Assembly: GCA_013288455.1 (NCBI GenBank)
Contig: JABDBU010000006.1
Location: forward strand, 1-27,482
Direction of reading: 5' to 3'
Length of the DNA stretch: 27,482 bases
Source of the DNA: Gammaproteobacteria bacterium
GTDB lineage: Bacteria; Pseudomonadota; Gammaproteobacteria; Diplorickettsiales; Diplorickettsiaceae
The notes under the pieces were generated by a model. It saw only the letters and a program-made list of their open reading frames with translations. It made no database searches and was not told the origin of the DNA. The position numbers and the translations under genes were made by a program. Below, piece by piece: positions 6,245-14,526 of the stretch (positions are counted from its first letter, which is position 1; every line of letters starts with the position of its first letter).

Positions 6245-8614
6245 CTAGTAACTAGTAGCACAAAGCAAGGGTGATCGTTGCTGCTGTAGATCAGGAAAGT
6301 CACTGCATTGATCTACTGGCTTTAGGCAAGTTCCGCCAACACTAGCGCGGCGGCGGAAGAGGCCATAGTTATTCTTCTTCCCGTGATCAACGCTTCCACA
6401 TATCCGCTGTGGCGTTGTTTCAGATTGTACAGCATGATTCCCACGATGCATTTGGTCATTACTATGCGTATTGCTTCCTAATACACTGTAGAGTTGTTTA
6501 CAATCAGTTGCATTTGCTTCCGTTCTGCATTGTTCATTACTAAGATCTCCAACTTGATTAGCGGCAACAGATATTATCAAGCCTCCAGTAGCAGCAGGGA
6601 TTGTACCTGGTGATATACCATTTTGCAATTGTAACGCTGAATTACCGAATGCGTTTAGAAGAATGAGAAATTGACTAGCTACGCCACTTACAATATCTCT
6701 TATCGTCCACGATGTGGATGATAATGGTGTATTATTATTGCTGCAAAATAATCCAATCAAACGATTACAAGCCTGTTGCATCAATCCCGCTACACGATCC
6801 CAGAGGCTAAGTGTTGTAGCAATGGTAAAAGGCAACTGACCTATAAAAGATAACGCACATGTAATGTATGACACAATATTTGCTGCAGCGGAATTCAAAA
6901 ATGACAAAGCCGTTGCCAGGTCAGGGCAGCCAATGAAGCACAGCTGATACAAAGCAAATATAACAACGGCCAGTACCGCTACTTTGAGTACGCAGGCAAT
7001 TACAGTCAGAGGGGTGAAGTTTTGCAGCAAATTACTGAAATAGTTCTTAATTAGCAATATGTAGTGCTGAGGATTGTGAACGATTGACAAAAACGCATTA
7101 AACATGACTAAAGTTATCGCTACACAAACTGGAATTGCCAGCAATGCCAATATAGGAATCAGTACATAGGGCAGCATCAAGGATGCAGGTAAAATCAATG
7201 GTAAGAAACCAAGTATAACATGCACGATCATTATGCCGGTGGAAAGACCTACACATAGTGAAGCAAGAAATGCCACCCCTACAAAAAACCGTTGAATGCG
7301 AGATAGCGACTTATATTTACCATCTTCACCAATGCAGTAAGTAACTTTACTATAAAATTTTGCAAGAATTTGTGGTAGATTTTTTGAGAAATAACGCGTG
7401 TTAGAATAAAAACCAGCCAAACCGATGCATACACCCACGAACACAGCAAGTGCTATACCAACAGGCCCCAGCGGTGCAAGCAAAGGTAGTAGAAAAAAAG
7501 TGACTGAAAGGCCGGTAGTAGAGCCGCAAGCAATCCCTGAAAGGACGCCACACATTACTCCAATAACCCAAAGGAACCAAGCCCATACTGTACCAAACCC
7601 GTTAATTGCCGCAACTGCCTGGTTATATTTTCTTGTAATTTCTGCTTTATCTATACTAGACTCTAGTGCAACACCCTGCTCTACAGAATTTAAATTTAAT
7701 AGCATTTGACGGCAATGCATTGTATAATTGAGTATTATTTTAGTTTTTGCTTTTTCGGTTTGCAGATCTGGATCATTTATCATATCATCTATCTCGCGCA
7801 GATGCTCGCGCATTTGTAACATTAACACCTGTGCCCGTTGCTGCACTTGCGTAGCACTACCAGCATCGCCGCTATCTGAATCATCAGGTTGGATAGTATT
7901 TAATTGTGTTTCTAAGTATTTCAATTTATTCTGTATTAGTGTCCGAGTGTGTGATATGATACCCAACCACGCGGCAAAAATTCCTCTACGTATAGCTAAT
8001 TTGTCTTTTTTCGAAATGTCCTTTTTGTGACTCACGCTTTCTCGCAGCGCAGTGCGTTTAACTACAAAGGGTCCAGACTCAGCATCAAACGACGCGCCAT
8101 TTTCAGTGGAAGTACCAGATGTACTAGAGGAAACTTCAGACGTACGTGTACCATCTACACTACCAGACGAATCAGTTTCTGATGAATCATCGTTCTTTTT
8201 GGACAGATTGTCACCTAGATTTTTATCTGCCCAGGCTTGTGAAAAAATAAATAAATTCGTGCTAGCATCCAGTAGGGTGGTGGTCAATTTCTGCGGTTGC
8301 CTCACGCACGAGGACGAAGTGACACTGAGTGGATTGTATTCTTGCAAGTGTGCTATGACGTACTGTTTGACGTACTGTTTACATGTCAAAACTTGCTCTG
8401 TGCGGCTGTCACCTTGCTCTTTGCTGCTGTCGCTAGGCACAGTCGATTGGTTATTTCTTACATAATCTTTATGTCCATCCTTTAAACGACTTCCTAAAGA
8501 ATAGAAGTCGTGCATGCAAGCATGATAATCGCCATTTGCCAGCGATTGTTGTAATCTGCTTAGTAATTGCGCGTCCTTCTGTACGGTGCTTTTCTTTAGA
8601 TGTCGTAGATCCAT
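6245..8614 (-). CDS. Unrecognised 789-residue multi-pass membrane protein (candidate secreted effector)
   Basis: I do not recognise a family. Residues 1-100 are hydrophilic. Residues 135-185 are a low-complexity Ser/Thr/Asp/Glu linker. Residues 205-340 are helical and charged, possibly coiled coil (RIGIFAAWLGI-like patches followed by EIDDMINDPDLQTEK). From about residue 342 to 690 there are roughly eight to ten hydrophobic segments, two of them in pairs separated by Gly/Pro (around 345-405 and 440-510). The last 100 residues are polar and Cys-containing, ending CATSY. No signal peptide is seen. The ATG at 8614 has AGAGGT 7 bases upstream, so translation is well supported. It stands alone between the atp operon and gdh. 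The pattern of cytosolic N-terminus, linker and late membrane cluster resembles effector-like proteins of Legionellales; this is an inference from architecture only. Confidence 0.85.
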   Translation of the reverse strand: MDLRHLKKSTVQKDAQLLSRLQQSLANGDYHACMHDFYSLGSRLKDGHKDYVRNNQSTVPSDSSKEQGDSRTEQVLTCKQYVKQYVIAHLQEYNPLSVTSSSCVRQPQKLTTTLLDASTNLFIFSQAWADKNLGDNLSKKNDDSSETDSSGSVDGTRTSEVSSSTSGTSTENGASFDAESGPFVVKRTALRESVSHKKDISKKDKLAIRRGIFAAWLGIISHTRTLIQNKLKYLETQLNTIQPDDSDSGDAGSATQVQQRAQVLMLQMREHLREIDDMINDPDLQTEKAKTKIILNYTMHCRQMLLNLNSVEQGVALESSIDKAEITRKYNQAVAAINGFGTVWAWFLWVIGVMCGVLSGIACGSTTGLSVTFFLLPLLAPLGPVGIALAVFVGVCIGLAGFYSNTRYFSKNLPQILAKFYSKVTYCIGEDGKYKSLSRIQRFFVGVAFLASLCVGLSTGIMIVHVILGFLPLILPASLMLPYVLIPILALLAIPVCVAITLVMFNAFLSIVHNPQHYILLIKNYFSNLLQNFTPLTVIACVLKVAVLAVVIFALYQLCFIGCPDLATALSFLNSAAANIVSYITCALSFIGQLPFTIATTLSLWDRVAGLMQQACNRLIGLFCSNNNTPLSSTSWTIRDIVSGVASQFLILLNAFGNSALQLQNGISPGTIPAATGGLIISVAANQVGDLSNEQCRTEANATDCKQLYSVLGSNTHSNDQMHRGNHAVQSETTPQRICGSVDHGKKNNYGLFRRRASVGGTCLKPVDQCSDFPDLQQQRSPLLCATSY

Positions 8615-8728
8615 AGAAGTTACCTCTTTTGTACTAGTGACTGTCTTGGTGTTTAAAAAACATGGATGGATTCATATTTTTCAACCTTCCATTATTATTC
8701 ATATTAAGCCATAAAAATTAAAATAAAC

Positions 8729-8877
8729 TTAAGGGCACCTCTATAAATGGCTATTTTACTTCAATACATCGTTGTGATGTAGTCTGCGCGGCTCATTTAC
8801 TCCATGTAAACTCCGCTGCTCGCCGTCATCACGCCTTGTTTTGAAGCAAAATTTCTAATTTTTAGAGGTGCCCTTAA
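8729..8877. mobile_element. MITE-like element with 20-bp terminal inverted repeats
   Basis: The left end TTAAGGGCACCTCTA (8729-8743) and right end TAGAGGTGCCCTTAA (8863-8877) are a perfect 15-bp inverted repeat. Extending to 20 bp costs one mismatch. Total length is 149 bases with no coding capacity. Both ends finish in TTAA, which may be part of the repeat or a target duplication. Parts of it recur at 13986-14036 (right end, 45 of 51 bases) and at 22398-22436 (left end, reversed, 33 of 39 bases), showing that it is a dispersed family rather than a lone hairpin. No transposase of the family is in the window. Confidence 0.75.
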
Positions 8878-8944
8878 AATTGACACCAAAGTAAAAATAA
8901 TCGCGCAAGATGAAAAAAACTGAAATACCTGCTAAAATTATATC

Positions 8945-8963
8945 GTAAATTTTCAAAATTTAC
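8945..8963. repeat. 19-bp AT-rich palindrome downstream of gdh
   Basis: GTAAATTTT and AAAATTTAC are perfect inverted repeats around one central C. It is 27 bases after the gdh stop codon in the direction of transcription. It has no loop long enough for a normal terminator and is too AT-rich to be a stable one, so a protein-binding site is as likely. Confidence 0.4.
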
Positions 8964-8989
8964 ATACAATAAATATCAAAAATCTCTTC

Positions 8990-10933
8990 TTAGCTAGTAT
9001 TTCTCCCCTTCTCAGCTTCTGCAGCTGAGTTCAGTGTGGCTGAACTACTGGAATAAGCCGCCACCATGTTAACTAGCTCTCGTACAACAACGGAAAATAT
9101 AATCAATTTTAATTCGCTGGTACTGCGCAAGTCAGATATAAAGTGTTTCCAACGTTTCATAAAAGCAGGATTATCGTTTTCCCACCGTTCTAACCACGTT
9201 ATACTATCTTCGTGTCCATCAATAATGCACTGCAAAATAATGACCGTTAAGCAGCGTTGCTGAATATTTAAATCGTCTATTAATACAATCTGACCTACAG
9301 TATCCCATATCGTCTCCATGGGTTGTTTCATGATCTGTGATCGCAGCCAAAAGAATTCAAATCTGTCGTTTATGAGGAAATAGAATGTTGCTACATCCGC
9401 TAAAGGCAGACTATTTTTTTGTGTTGCTTCAATGATATCTAGCAAAGCATATTCATGATTGATGCTAGTTATACGTGTAGCTACGTCAGCGGAAATGCCA
9501 GCATCTTGTAATTCTTGTAAACTTTTTTCCCATTGTTCTTTTTCTTCACCTACCAATAACTGAGGTAATTGGTTGCGCAACAAGGCAATTGATGCGCTAA
9601 AACGATTGACCATACCTAAGATATCAGCGAGTTGGTCTTTATAATTATAAATAAACCAACGTGTTGCACGACGGATCAATCGGCTAGTTTGATGAATAAT
9701 GGCGTAACGGGTTTCAGACGCCACCGTATCATCTAGTTTTTCAGCAAGATTGAGTAATTCTGTAAAGTTAAATACCTGATGTGCAATGGCGTAAGCACGC
9801 GCAATGGAAGCAATGTCAGCGTTTATTTCCGTTTTTAATCGAAATACAAAGGTAATACCCATATCATTGATTATGGCGTTACTGAGCTTTGTCGCGATGA
9901 TTTCACGTCGCAAACTATGGGTTTGCATAAATTTTAAAAAATGATGACGTAATGGCTTTGGAAAAGCAGATACCAATATTTTTGTTAAATAATCCCCTTC
10001 TAAACTGTGCTTCTCTAGCAGTTCAGCTTTAAGTAGTATTTTGGTATAAGCGAGTAAGATCGCAATTTCAGGGCTTGTTAGTCCCTTCCCCATGGCTTTA
10101 CGCTCCAGTAATCCTTTTTCATCAGGTAAAAACTCCAAGCTTCTATCCAATTTACCGTCGCGCTCCAATTGTTCAATGTAACGGCGATGCAATTCCAATT
10201 CTTGCCGTGCATGTGCCGTCGCTAAGCTAATGATGCGTGTTTGACAATCATTGTCGTGTAAGACGAGTTCAGCAATTTCATCAGTCATTTTCATTAATAG
10301 GCGATTACGTTCTTCCAGAGTCATTTCGCCGGCAGCAACAACAGCATTTAATAAAATTTTGCAATTAACTTCGTGATCGGAACAGTCAACACCAGCTGAG
10401 TTATCAACGAAATCGGTGTAAATGAGTCCACCATTTTGTGCATATTCAACACGTCCTAACTGAGTGAAGCCGAGATTTCCACCCTCTACCACTATGCGAC
10501 AACGTAATTCATTACCATTGATACGTAAACTATCATTACTGCGATCACCCACATCGGCATTTCTTTCGTTGCTCGCTTTAACATAAGTACCAATACCACC
10601 ATTCCATAGTAGATCGATCTTGGCTTTGAGGATTGCACGAATTAAATTATCTGGCGCTATAAAATCCTTATTAATATCTAGTAATTTTTTAATCGCAGGA
10701 GATAAGGGAATGGATTTTTGCAAACGACTAAACACTCCTCCTCCATTAGAAATTAAGCTAGGCGTATAATCCTTCCAGGTAGAACGGGGTAGATGAAACA
10801 AACGCTCGCGTTCTGTGAAACTGCTTTCTGGATCAGGTGTGGGATCAAGAAAAATATGTATGTGGTTAAATGCTGCGACGAGCTGGATGTGCCTTGATAA
10901 CAGCAGGCCATTGCCAAAAACATCCCCCGACAT
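8990..10933 (-). CDS. gdhB: NAD-specific glutamate dehydrogenase, C-terminal part (frameshifted off)
   Basis: The C-terminal two fifths of the roughly 1,600-residue NAD-dependent glutamate dehydrogenase (GDH180 type) that oxidises glutamate to 2-oxoglutarate and ammonia. It opens with MSGDVFGNGLLLSRHIQLVAAF, a core block of the family that normally follows directly on the end of the upstream ORF. It continues through LPRSTWKDY, EGGNLGFTQLGRVEYA and VDNSAGVDCSDHEVN to a helical C-terminal domain. The 647 residues are free of stops. Translation from the ATG at 10933 alone has only a weak Shine-Dalgarno sequence and would lack most of the catalytic domain. It is therefore probably the 3' half of a frameshifted gene, or is made by slippage. 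The frame continues upstream through KNDFTAIGIGD to the A6 run. Confidence 0.9.
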   Translation of the reverse strand: MSGDVFGNGLLLSRHIQLVAAFNHIHIFLDPTPDPESSFTERERLFHLPRSTWKDYTPSLISNGGGVFSRLQKSIPLSPAIKKLLDINKDFIAPDNLIRAILKAKIDLLWNGGIGTYVKASNERNADVGDRSNDSLRINGNELRCRIVVEGGNLGFTQLGRVEYAQNGGLIYTDFVDNSAGVDCSDHEVNCKILLNAVVAAGEMTLEERNRLLMKMTDEIAELVLHDNDCQTRIISLATAHARQELELHRRYIEQLERDGKLDRSLEFLPDEKGLLERKAMGKGLTSPEIAILLAYTKILLKAELLEKHSLEGDYLTKILVSAFPKPLRHHFLKFMQTHSLRREIIATKLSNAIINDMGITFVFRLKTEINADIASIARAYAIAHQVFNFTELLNLAEKLDDTVASETRYAIIHQTSRLIRRATRWFIYNYKDQLADILGMVNRFSASIALLRNQLPQLLVGEEKEQWEKSLQELQDAGISADVATRITSINHEYALLDIIEATQKNSLPLADVATFYFLINDRFEFFWLRSQIMKQPMETIWDTVGQIVLIDDLNIQQRCLTVIILQCIIDGHEDSITWLERWENDNPAFMKRWKHFISDLRSTSELKLIIFSVVVRELVNMVAAYSSSSATLNSAAEAEKGRNTS

Positions 10934-10958
10934 ATCACCGATACCAATGGCAGTGAAA

Positions 10959-13898
10959 TCATTTTTTATTCAGGTTTAGACCTAAAGTTCTGCCATGACG
11001 CTCTGCAGATTTCCATGCACCACGAGCAGTAATCCCCATTTTTTTATGATCATACCCAACACTGCCCCCTGATGCATAAGCATCGCCCAACCAAAAATCG
11101 TATTCAGGTTCCGCAGCGATAGCATTGGCAATATCTGAAAAGCTAGCGGTCCCTTTATCTGCAGCAACGACTAAATAAGGATCGTCATCATCATAACGGA
11201 CTACATCAGGAGGAGGAACGAGGATTCCATTTCGTAAATTATCGGTTAAATCTAATAGACCGCGCATGAAAATTTCGTAGCAAAGTTTTACTTCATCTAG
11301 AATCGCTTCACGATCACCTCCTTCAGAAAATTGTTTACAAACAAATCCACCTTTCGCTCCATCGGTAGCAGTTACCACGTTTTTCACTTGTTGTGCCTTC
11401 AGCAATCCTAATATTTCGGTACGAAAATCTTCACGCCTGTCCGACCAGCGAATACCGCCGCGCGCTACTTTGGCAGCACGCAAATGCACGGCCTCTACAC
11501 GTGGCGAATAAATAAAAATTTCATACAACGGTCGTGGCAAAGGCAAATCGCTAATTCGAGCTGGATTTAATTTAAATGCAAGCCAATTTTTTGGTTTTCC
11601 CAGTTTATTTTTTTGAAAATAATTGGTTCGTAAAGTGGCCTGTATCACTTCAAATAAGCGGCGTAAAATACGGTCTTCATCCAAACTTGCTACCGTATCT
11701 AATGCAGTCTGTAAGCTATTTTCTAGGCCTTTGATAATACTTTTTGATTCTTCTTGACGTTTAGGATCAAAATAATATTTAAATAACTGAATCAAGATTT
11801 TTGCAATACTGGCATTGCGTGAAACTGCGCTTTCTATATAGGTTTGACTAAACGGTACACCAATTTGGCGTAGATATTTAGTGTAAGCTCTGAGGATAGA
11901 AATTTCACGCCAAGTTAACTGACCTGCAAGTATCAGGCGATTAAAGCCGTCGTTTTCGACTTCGCCAAACCATATTCTGTGAAAAGCTTCTTGAAAAATT
12001 TCTTTAACGTGAGCAACATCCACTTCGTCAACTTGTACCGATTTTACTCCAAAATCATTGATCCAAACACGCTGGCCGTCGCTTAACGTAATTTCCTGTG
12101 GCCACTCATCTATGACACGCAGCCCCATGTTTTCTAAAACGGGTAATACATCGGAGAGCACGATGGGTCGATTAGCCTGAAATAATTTGAAACGCAAAGG
12201 AACCGTTTTTTCAGCATTGTTAGGGTGATAAAAATTCATTGACAAAGGATGATCGAGTGAAATGCTTTCGATATGTTCGATATCATGAACGGCAGCGCTA
12301 GCTAAAAAAGTATCTCTATAACCGCTAGGAAATGCATATTCATATTTCTGAATTAAACGTCCACCATGCGCTTCGCCATAGTGAGCAATCAAAGCTTGCC
12401 GTAGCTCTTCTTTCCAAGAACGGGCCACATCAACAAGTTTTGATTCTATTTTTTTAACATCATAGCTTAATTCTTTTTTAGGATCAGTACGGACTAAAAA
12501 ATGAATTCTAACCAGATTAGATTCCCCAAACGAAGTAGAAAAACCAATTTCTATTCCAGAAAACTCGTGTACTAAAATCTTTTCCATCTTTTTTTGTAAA
12601 TCGGTGTTTAATTTTTCCTTAGGTAAATACACCAAACAGGAAATAAAACGCCGATAAGTATCCTGTCGTACAAACAGACGTAACGCCTGCCGTTCCTGAA
12701 TATACAGGATACCGAGGGACAATTGCGTTAATTCATCAGCACTGGCTTGAAATAAATCATCTCGTGGAAAACTAGATAGAATATCCAATAGCTCTTTGCC
12801 AGCGTGACCCTGTAAAGGAAGACGGGAATTGTTCAAAACTAATTTGATCTTTCGTCTTATTAAAGGAATATGTCGAGGATCACTGTGGTAAACGGTGGAG
12901 GTGTAAAGGCCAATAAAGCGACGTTCACCTATTAATTTTCCCTTATCAAAATGTTTGATACCAATATAATCAGCATAAGCGGGACGGTGTACACTCGCCT
13001 TCGTGTTGGTTTTAGAAATAACCAGCACCTGTGGTGAAAAGGCTAGGCGGCGCGCTTCCGGTGGTAATTCAGTCAATAATTTTTCTACTTTACTCCTACT
13101 GTCACACCGAAGTACTCCTAATCCAGAGGATTTGTCCATTCGTAATGTCTTACGATCCTTGCTTAATTCGTAATCACGGTAGCCTAAAAAGGTAAAATGC
13201 TCATTGAGCAACCACCGCAAAAAATCCTGAGATTCAGCAACATCCTCTGGATCATAGGGAGGTGAATTTTGTTCTAACTCTTGCAAGCAACCCCGCATTT
13301 TTTCACACATCTTTGGCCAATCTTGTACCACCAATTCGACCTGATCCAAAACTGTACCCACTTTATCAGCAAGCCTTTCACGGGCAGCTTGATCAGGTGC
13401 TTTAGTAATTTCTATATGAACCCATGCTTCAATGTGTCCATTGAAGGACTTGGCATCCGATGGCAGGACCTGAACGATCCTTCCTGCTAAATCACGTTGT
13501 ACCTTAATATCGCCAACATGATTAATGAAAAGAATGCCAAAACCCTCATGATTGATCTCCATGCGAGTTGAATCTACTAAAAAAGGCTTGTCGTCAGTAA
13601 CGTATTCCAGCACAGTAGAGCCAGTTGTCTCCCAAATATCCTGCTTGCTATCCGTGTCAAATACATGGATCTTGGTTTGATTGGGTAAGCGCTGATAAGC
13701 TAGTTTCCAGTGAGATATGACAGAGGCTGCTAAATCTTTTACTGATCGATTTTTGAGAGTCTCTAAGTCAGCATGTGCGTAGTACTGTTGTGTAAAAACG
13801 GAAAAAAGCGAAAATTGCTTTTTGGGTATCCTTTGTTCAGCAATGCCCGCAATCCCCTCTAAAATGTTCCGGTAGCTATGGTTAGTAAGGCTATTCAT
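10959..13898 (-). CDS. gdhB: NAD-specific glutamate dehydrogenase, N-terminal part (ends at a frameshift)
   Basis: The first 979 residues of GDH180-type glutamate dehydrogenase: the long N-terminal regulatory (ACT-like) region, then the start of the catalytic domain. The domain markers are RGGIRWSDRREDFRTEILGL from residue 813 and the glutamate-binding lysine block GAKGGF (847-852), followed by YDFWLGDAYASGGSVGYDHKKMGITARGAW. The frame ends at TGA (10961-10959) immediately after AAT AAA AAA. Dropping one A of the A6 run restores NKNDFTAIGIGDMSGD and joins it to the downstream ORF. Together they give about 1,635 residues, the normal family length. There are no other breaks, so the lesion is recent, tolerated by slippage, or a sequence error. 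The start at 13898 has no clear Shine-Dalgarno sequence. Confidence 0.93.
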   Translation of the reverse strand: MNSLTNHSYRNILEGIAGIAEQRIPKKQFSLFSVFTQQYYAHADLETLKNRSVKDLAASVISHWKLAYQRLPNQTKIHVFDTDSKQDIWETTGSTVLEYVTDDKPFLVDSTRMEINHEGFGILFINHVGDIKVQRDLAGRIVQVLPSDAKSFNGHIEAWVHIEITKAPDQAARERLADKVGTVLDQVELVVQDWPKMCEKMRGCLQELEQNSPPYDPEDVAESQDFLRWLLNEHFTFLGYRDYELSKDRKTLRMDKSSGLGVLRCDSRSKVEKLLTELPPEARRLAFSPQVLVISKTNTKASVHRPAYADYIGIKHFDKGKLIGERRFIGLYTSTVYHSDPRHIPLIRRKIKLVLNNSRLPLQGHAGKELLDILSSFPRDDLFQASADELTQLSLGILYIQERQALRLFVRQDTYRRFISCLVYLPKEKLNTDLQKKMEKILVHEFSGIEIGFSTSFGESNLVRIHFLVRTDPKKELSYDVKKIESKLVDVARSWKEELRQALIAHYGEAHGGRLIQKYEYAFPSGYRDTFLASAAVHDIEHIESISLDHPLSMNFYHPNNAEKTVPLRFKLFQANRPIVLSDVLPVLENMGLRVIDEWPQEITLSDGQRVWINDFGVKSVQVDEVDVAHVKEIFQEAFHRIWFGEVENDGFNRLILAGQLTWREISILRAYTKYLRQIGVPFSQTYIESAVSRNASIAKILIQLFKYYFDPKRQEESKSIIKGLENSLQTALDTVASLDEDRILRRLFEVIQATLRTNYFQKNKLGKPKNWLAFKLNPARISDLPLPRPLYEIFIYSPRVEAVHLRAAKVARGGIRWSDRREDFRTEILGLLKAQQVKNVVTATDGAKGGFVCKQFSEGGDREAILDEVKLCYEIFMRGLLDLTDNLRNGILVPPPDVVRYDDDDPYLVVAADKGTASFSDIANAIAAEPEYDFWLGDAYASGGSVGYDHKKMGITARGAWKSAERHGRTLGLNLNKK

Positions 13899-13985
13899 AC
13901 AAAAATAAAATGTAAAGGGCTAGGCCCACAAGTCTTGGTGGGGGTTACGTCCATAACTTTCCTAGATTTCCATAAAAACAGCGCC

Positions 13986-14036
13986 CATCACGCCTTATCT
14001 TAAAGCAAAATTTCTAATTTCTAGAAGTGTCCTTAA
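13986..14036. mobile_element. Right-end fragment of the MITE-like element
   Basis: Fifty-one bases match 8827-8877 with six differences, all transitions, in the same orientation. They run from CATCACGCCTT through AAGCAAAATTTCTAATTT to the degraded terminal repeat TAGAAGTGTCCTTAA. No matching left end is present upstream, so this copy is truncated. The alignment was made by eye. Confidence 0.65.
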
Positions 14037-14171
14037 GAAATGCGTCATGTTGAAGCGAGCAGACTGAGTACATTGTAATATGCTACTCGTAAAAAACCAA
14101 TATTGTGCAGCGATATGCCATTCATATTTGTTACCATTGCAGATATAAAATTCCTTTCAATATTTATTATA

Positions 14172-14330
14172 TTGAGATAGCAGCTTACAAAATTCAGTAT
14201 TTTTCAACTTTCTTAGGCAAGCCCGGCATTTACCTTGAGGATCTTTTTGTAAAACTAGAAGCGCGTGGCCAAGGCATTAGATAAAAAATGTTAGCTTATT
14301 TGGCTTGACTTGCAAAAACAAGAAATTGTG
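14172..14330 (+). pseudogene. GNAT-family N-acetyltransferase remnant (diamine acetyltransferase-like)
   Basis: Reading the plus strand in the frame of the codon at 14219 gives YFSTFLGKPGIYLEDLFVK followed by LEARGQGI. This is the acetyl-CoA-binding core of spermidine/diamine-type GNAT acetyltransferases, whose usual form is YSTFLG(R/K)PG(I/L)YLEDLFV-P--RG-GIG. A TAA stop interrupts the frame right after GQGI-R. MLAYLA then continues in frame to a TGA, followed by LAKTRNCG, again a recognisable piece. The N-terminal half and the C-terminal end are not recognisable. Two in-frame stops in a conserved core make it a pseudogene. Confidence 0.8.
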
Positions 14331-14526
14331 GCCAATGTGATTTAAAAGTTGAGAATGGCGTAAAGATAGGTTTTTTTGATAGAATAATTGAAAAAATTAT
14401 AGAAAGCTCTTTGCCATGGCTGACATCGATATAAAACGAAGGCGTGGCAGGCAGAGATGAACCATGAATTAGAACTGGTGTTTTGTATCCAAAGCAAAAT
14501 TTTGTGAGTAGCAGGTTCCTCCTGGC

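Larger units (their letters stand above)
8615..8989. other. Non-coding gap between gdh and the orphan membrane gene
   Basis: This 375-base AT-rich stretch has no credible gene on either strand. It holds a complete MITE-like element (8729-8877) and a 19-bp palindrome (8945-8963). It also holds the upstream region of the 789-residue ORF, which includes CTTAATATG on the minus strand (8708-8700), resembling half of a PmrA-type site. No clear -35/-10 pair for the 789-residue ORF was found. Confidence 0.7.
13899..14526. other. Non-coding gap with decayed sequence between gdh and ubiG
   Basis: This 628-base gap separates the divergent gdh and ubiG genes and contains no intact gene. It holds the right-hand fragment of the MITE-like element (13986-14036) and a GNAT acetyltransferase pseudogene (about 14172-14330). 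The rest shows no recognised RNA gene or clear promoter. It reads as an eroding intergenic island. Confidence 0.65.

Noticed and set aside
8052..8465. 137-residue plus-strand ORF opposite the orphan membrane gene
   Set aside because: It is the complement of the Ser-rich linker region of the 789-residue gene, whose own start has a strong ribosome-binding site. Low complexity makes long antisense frames likely here.
10982..11167. 61-residue minus-strand ORF inside gdh
   Set aside because: It overlaps the conserved catalytic region of gdh in another frame and shows no independent start signal.
14041..14085. Possible inverted piece of the MITE-like core (CTGCTCGC-like string on the minus strand)
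   Set aside because: The match to 8800-8835 is short and gapped by eye; not enough to call a fourth copy.
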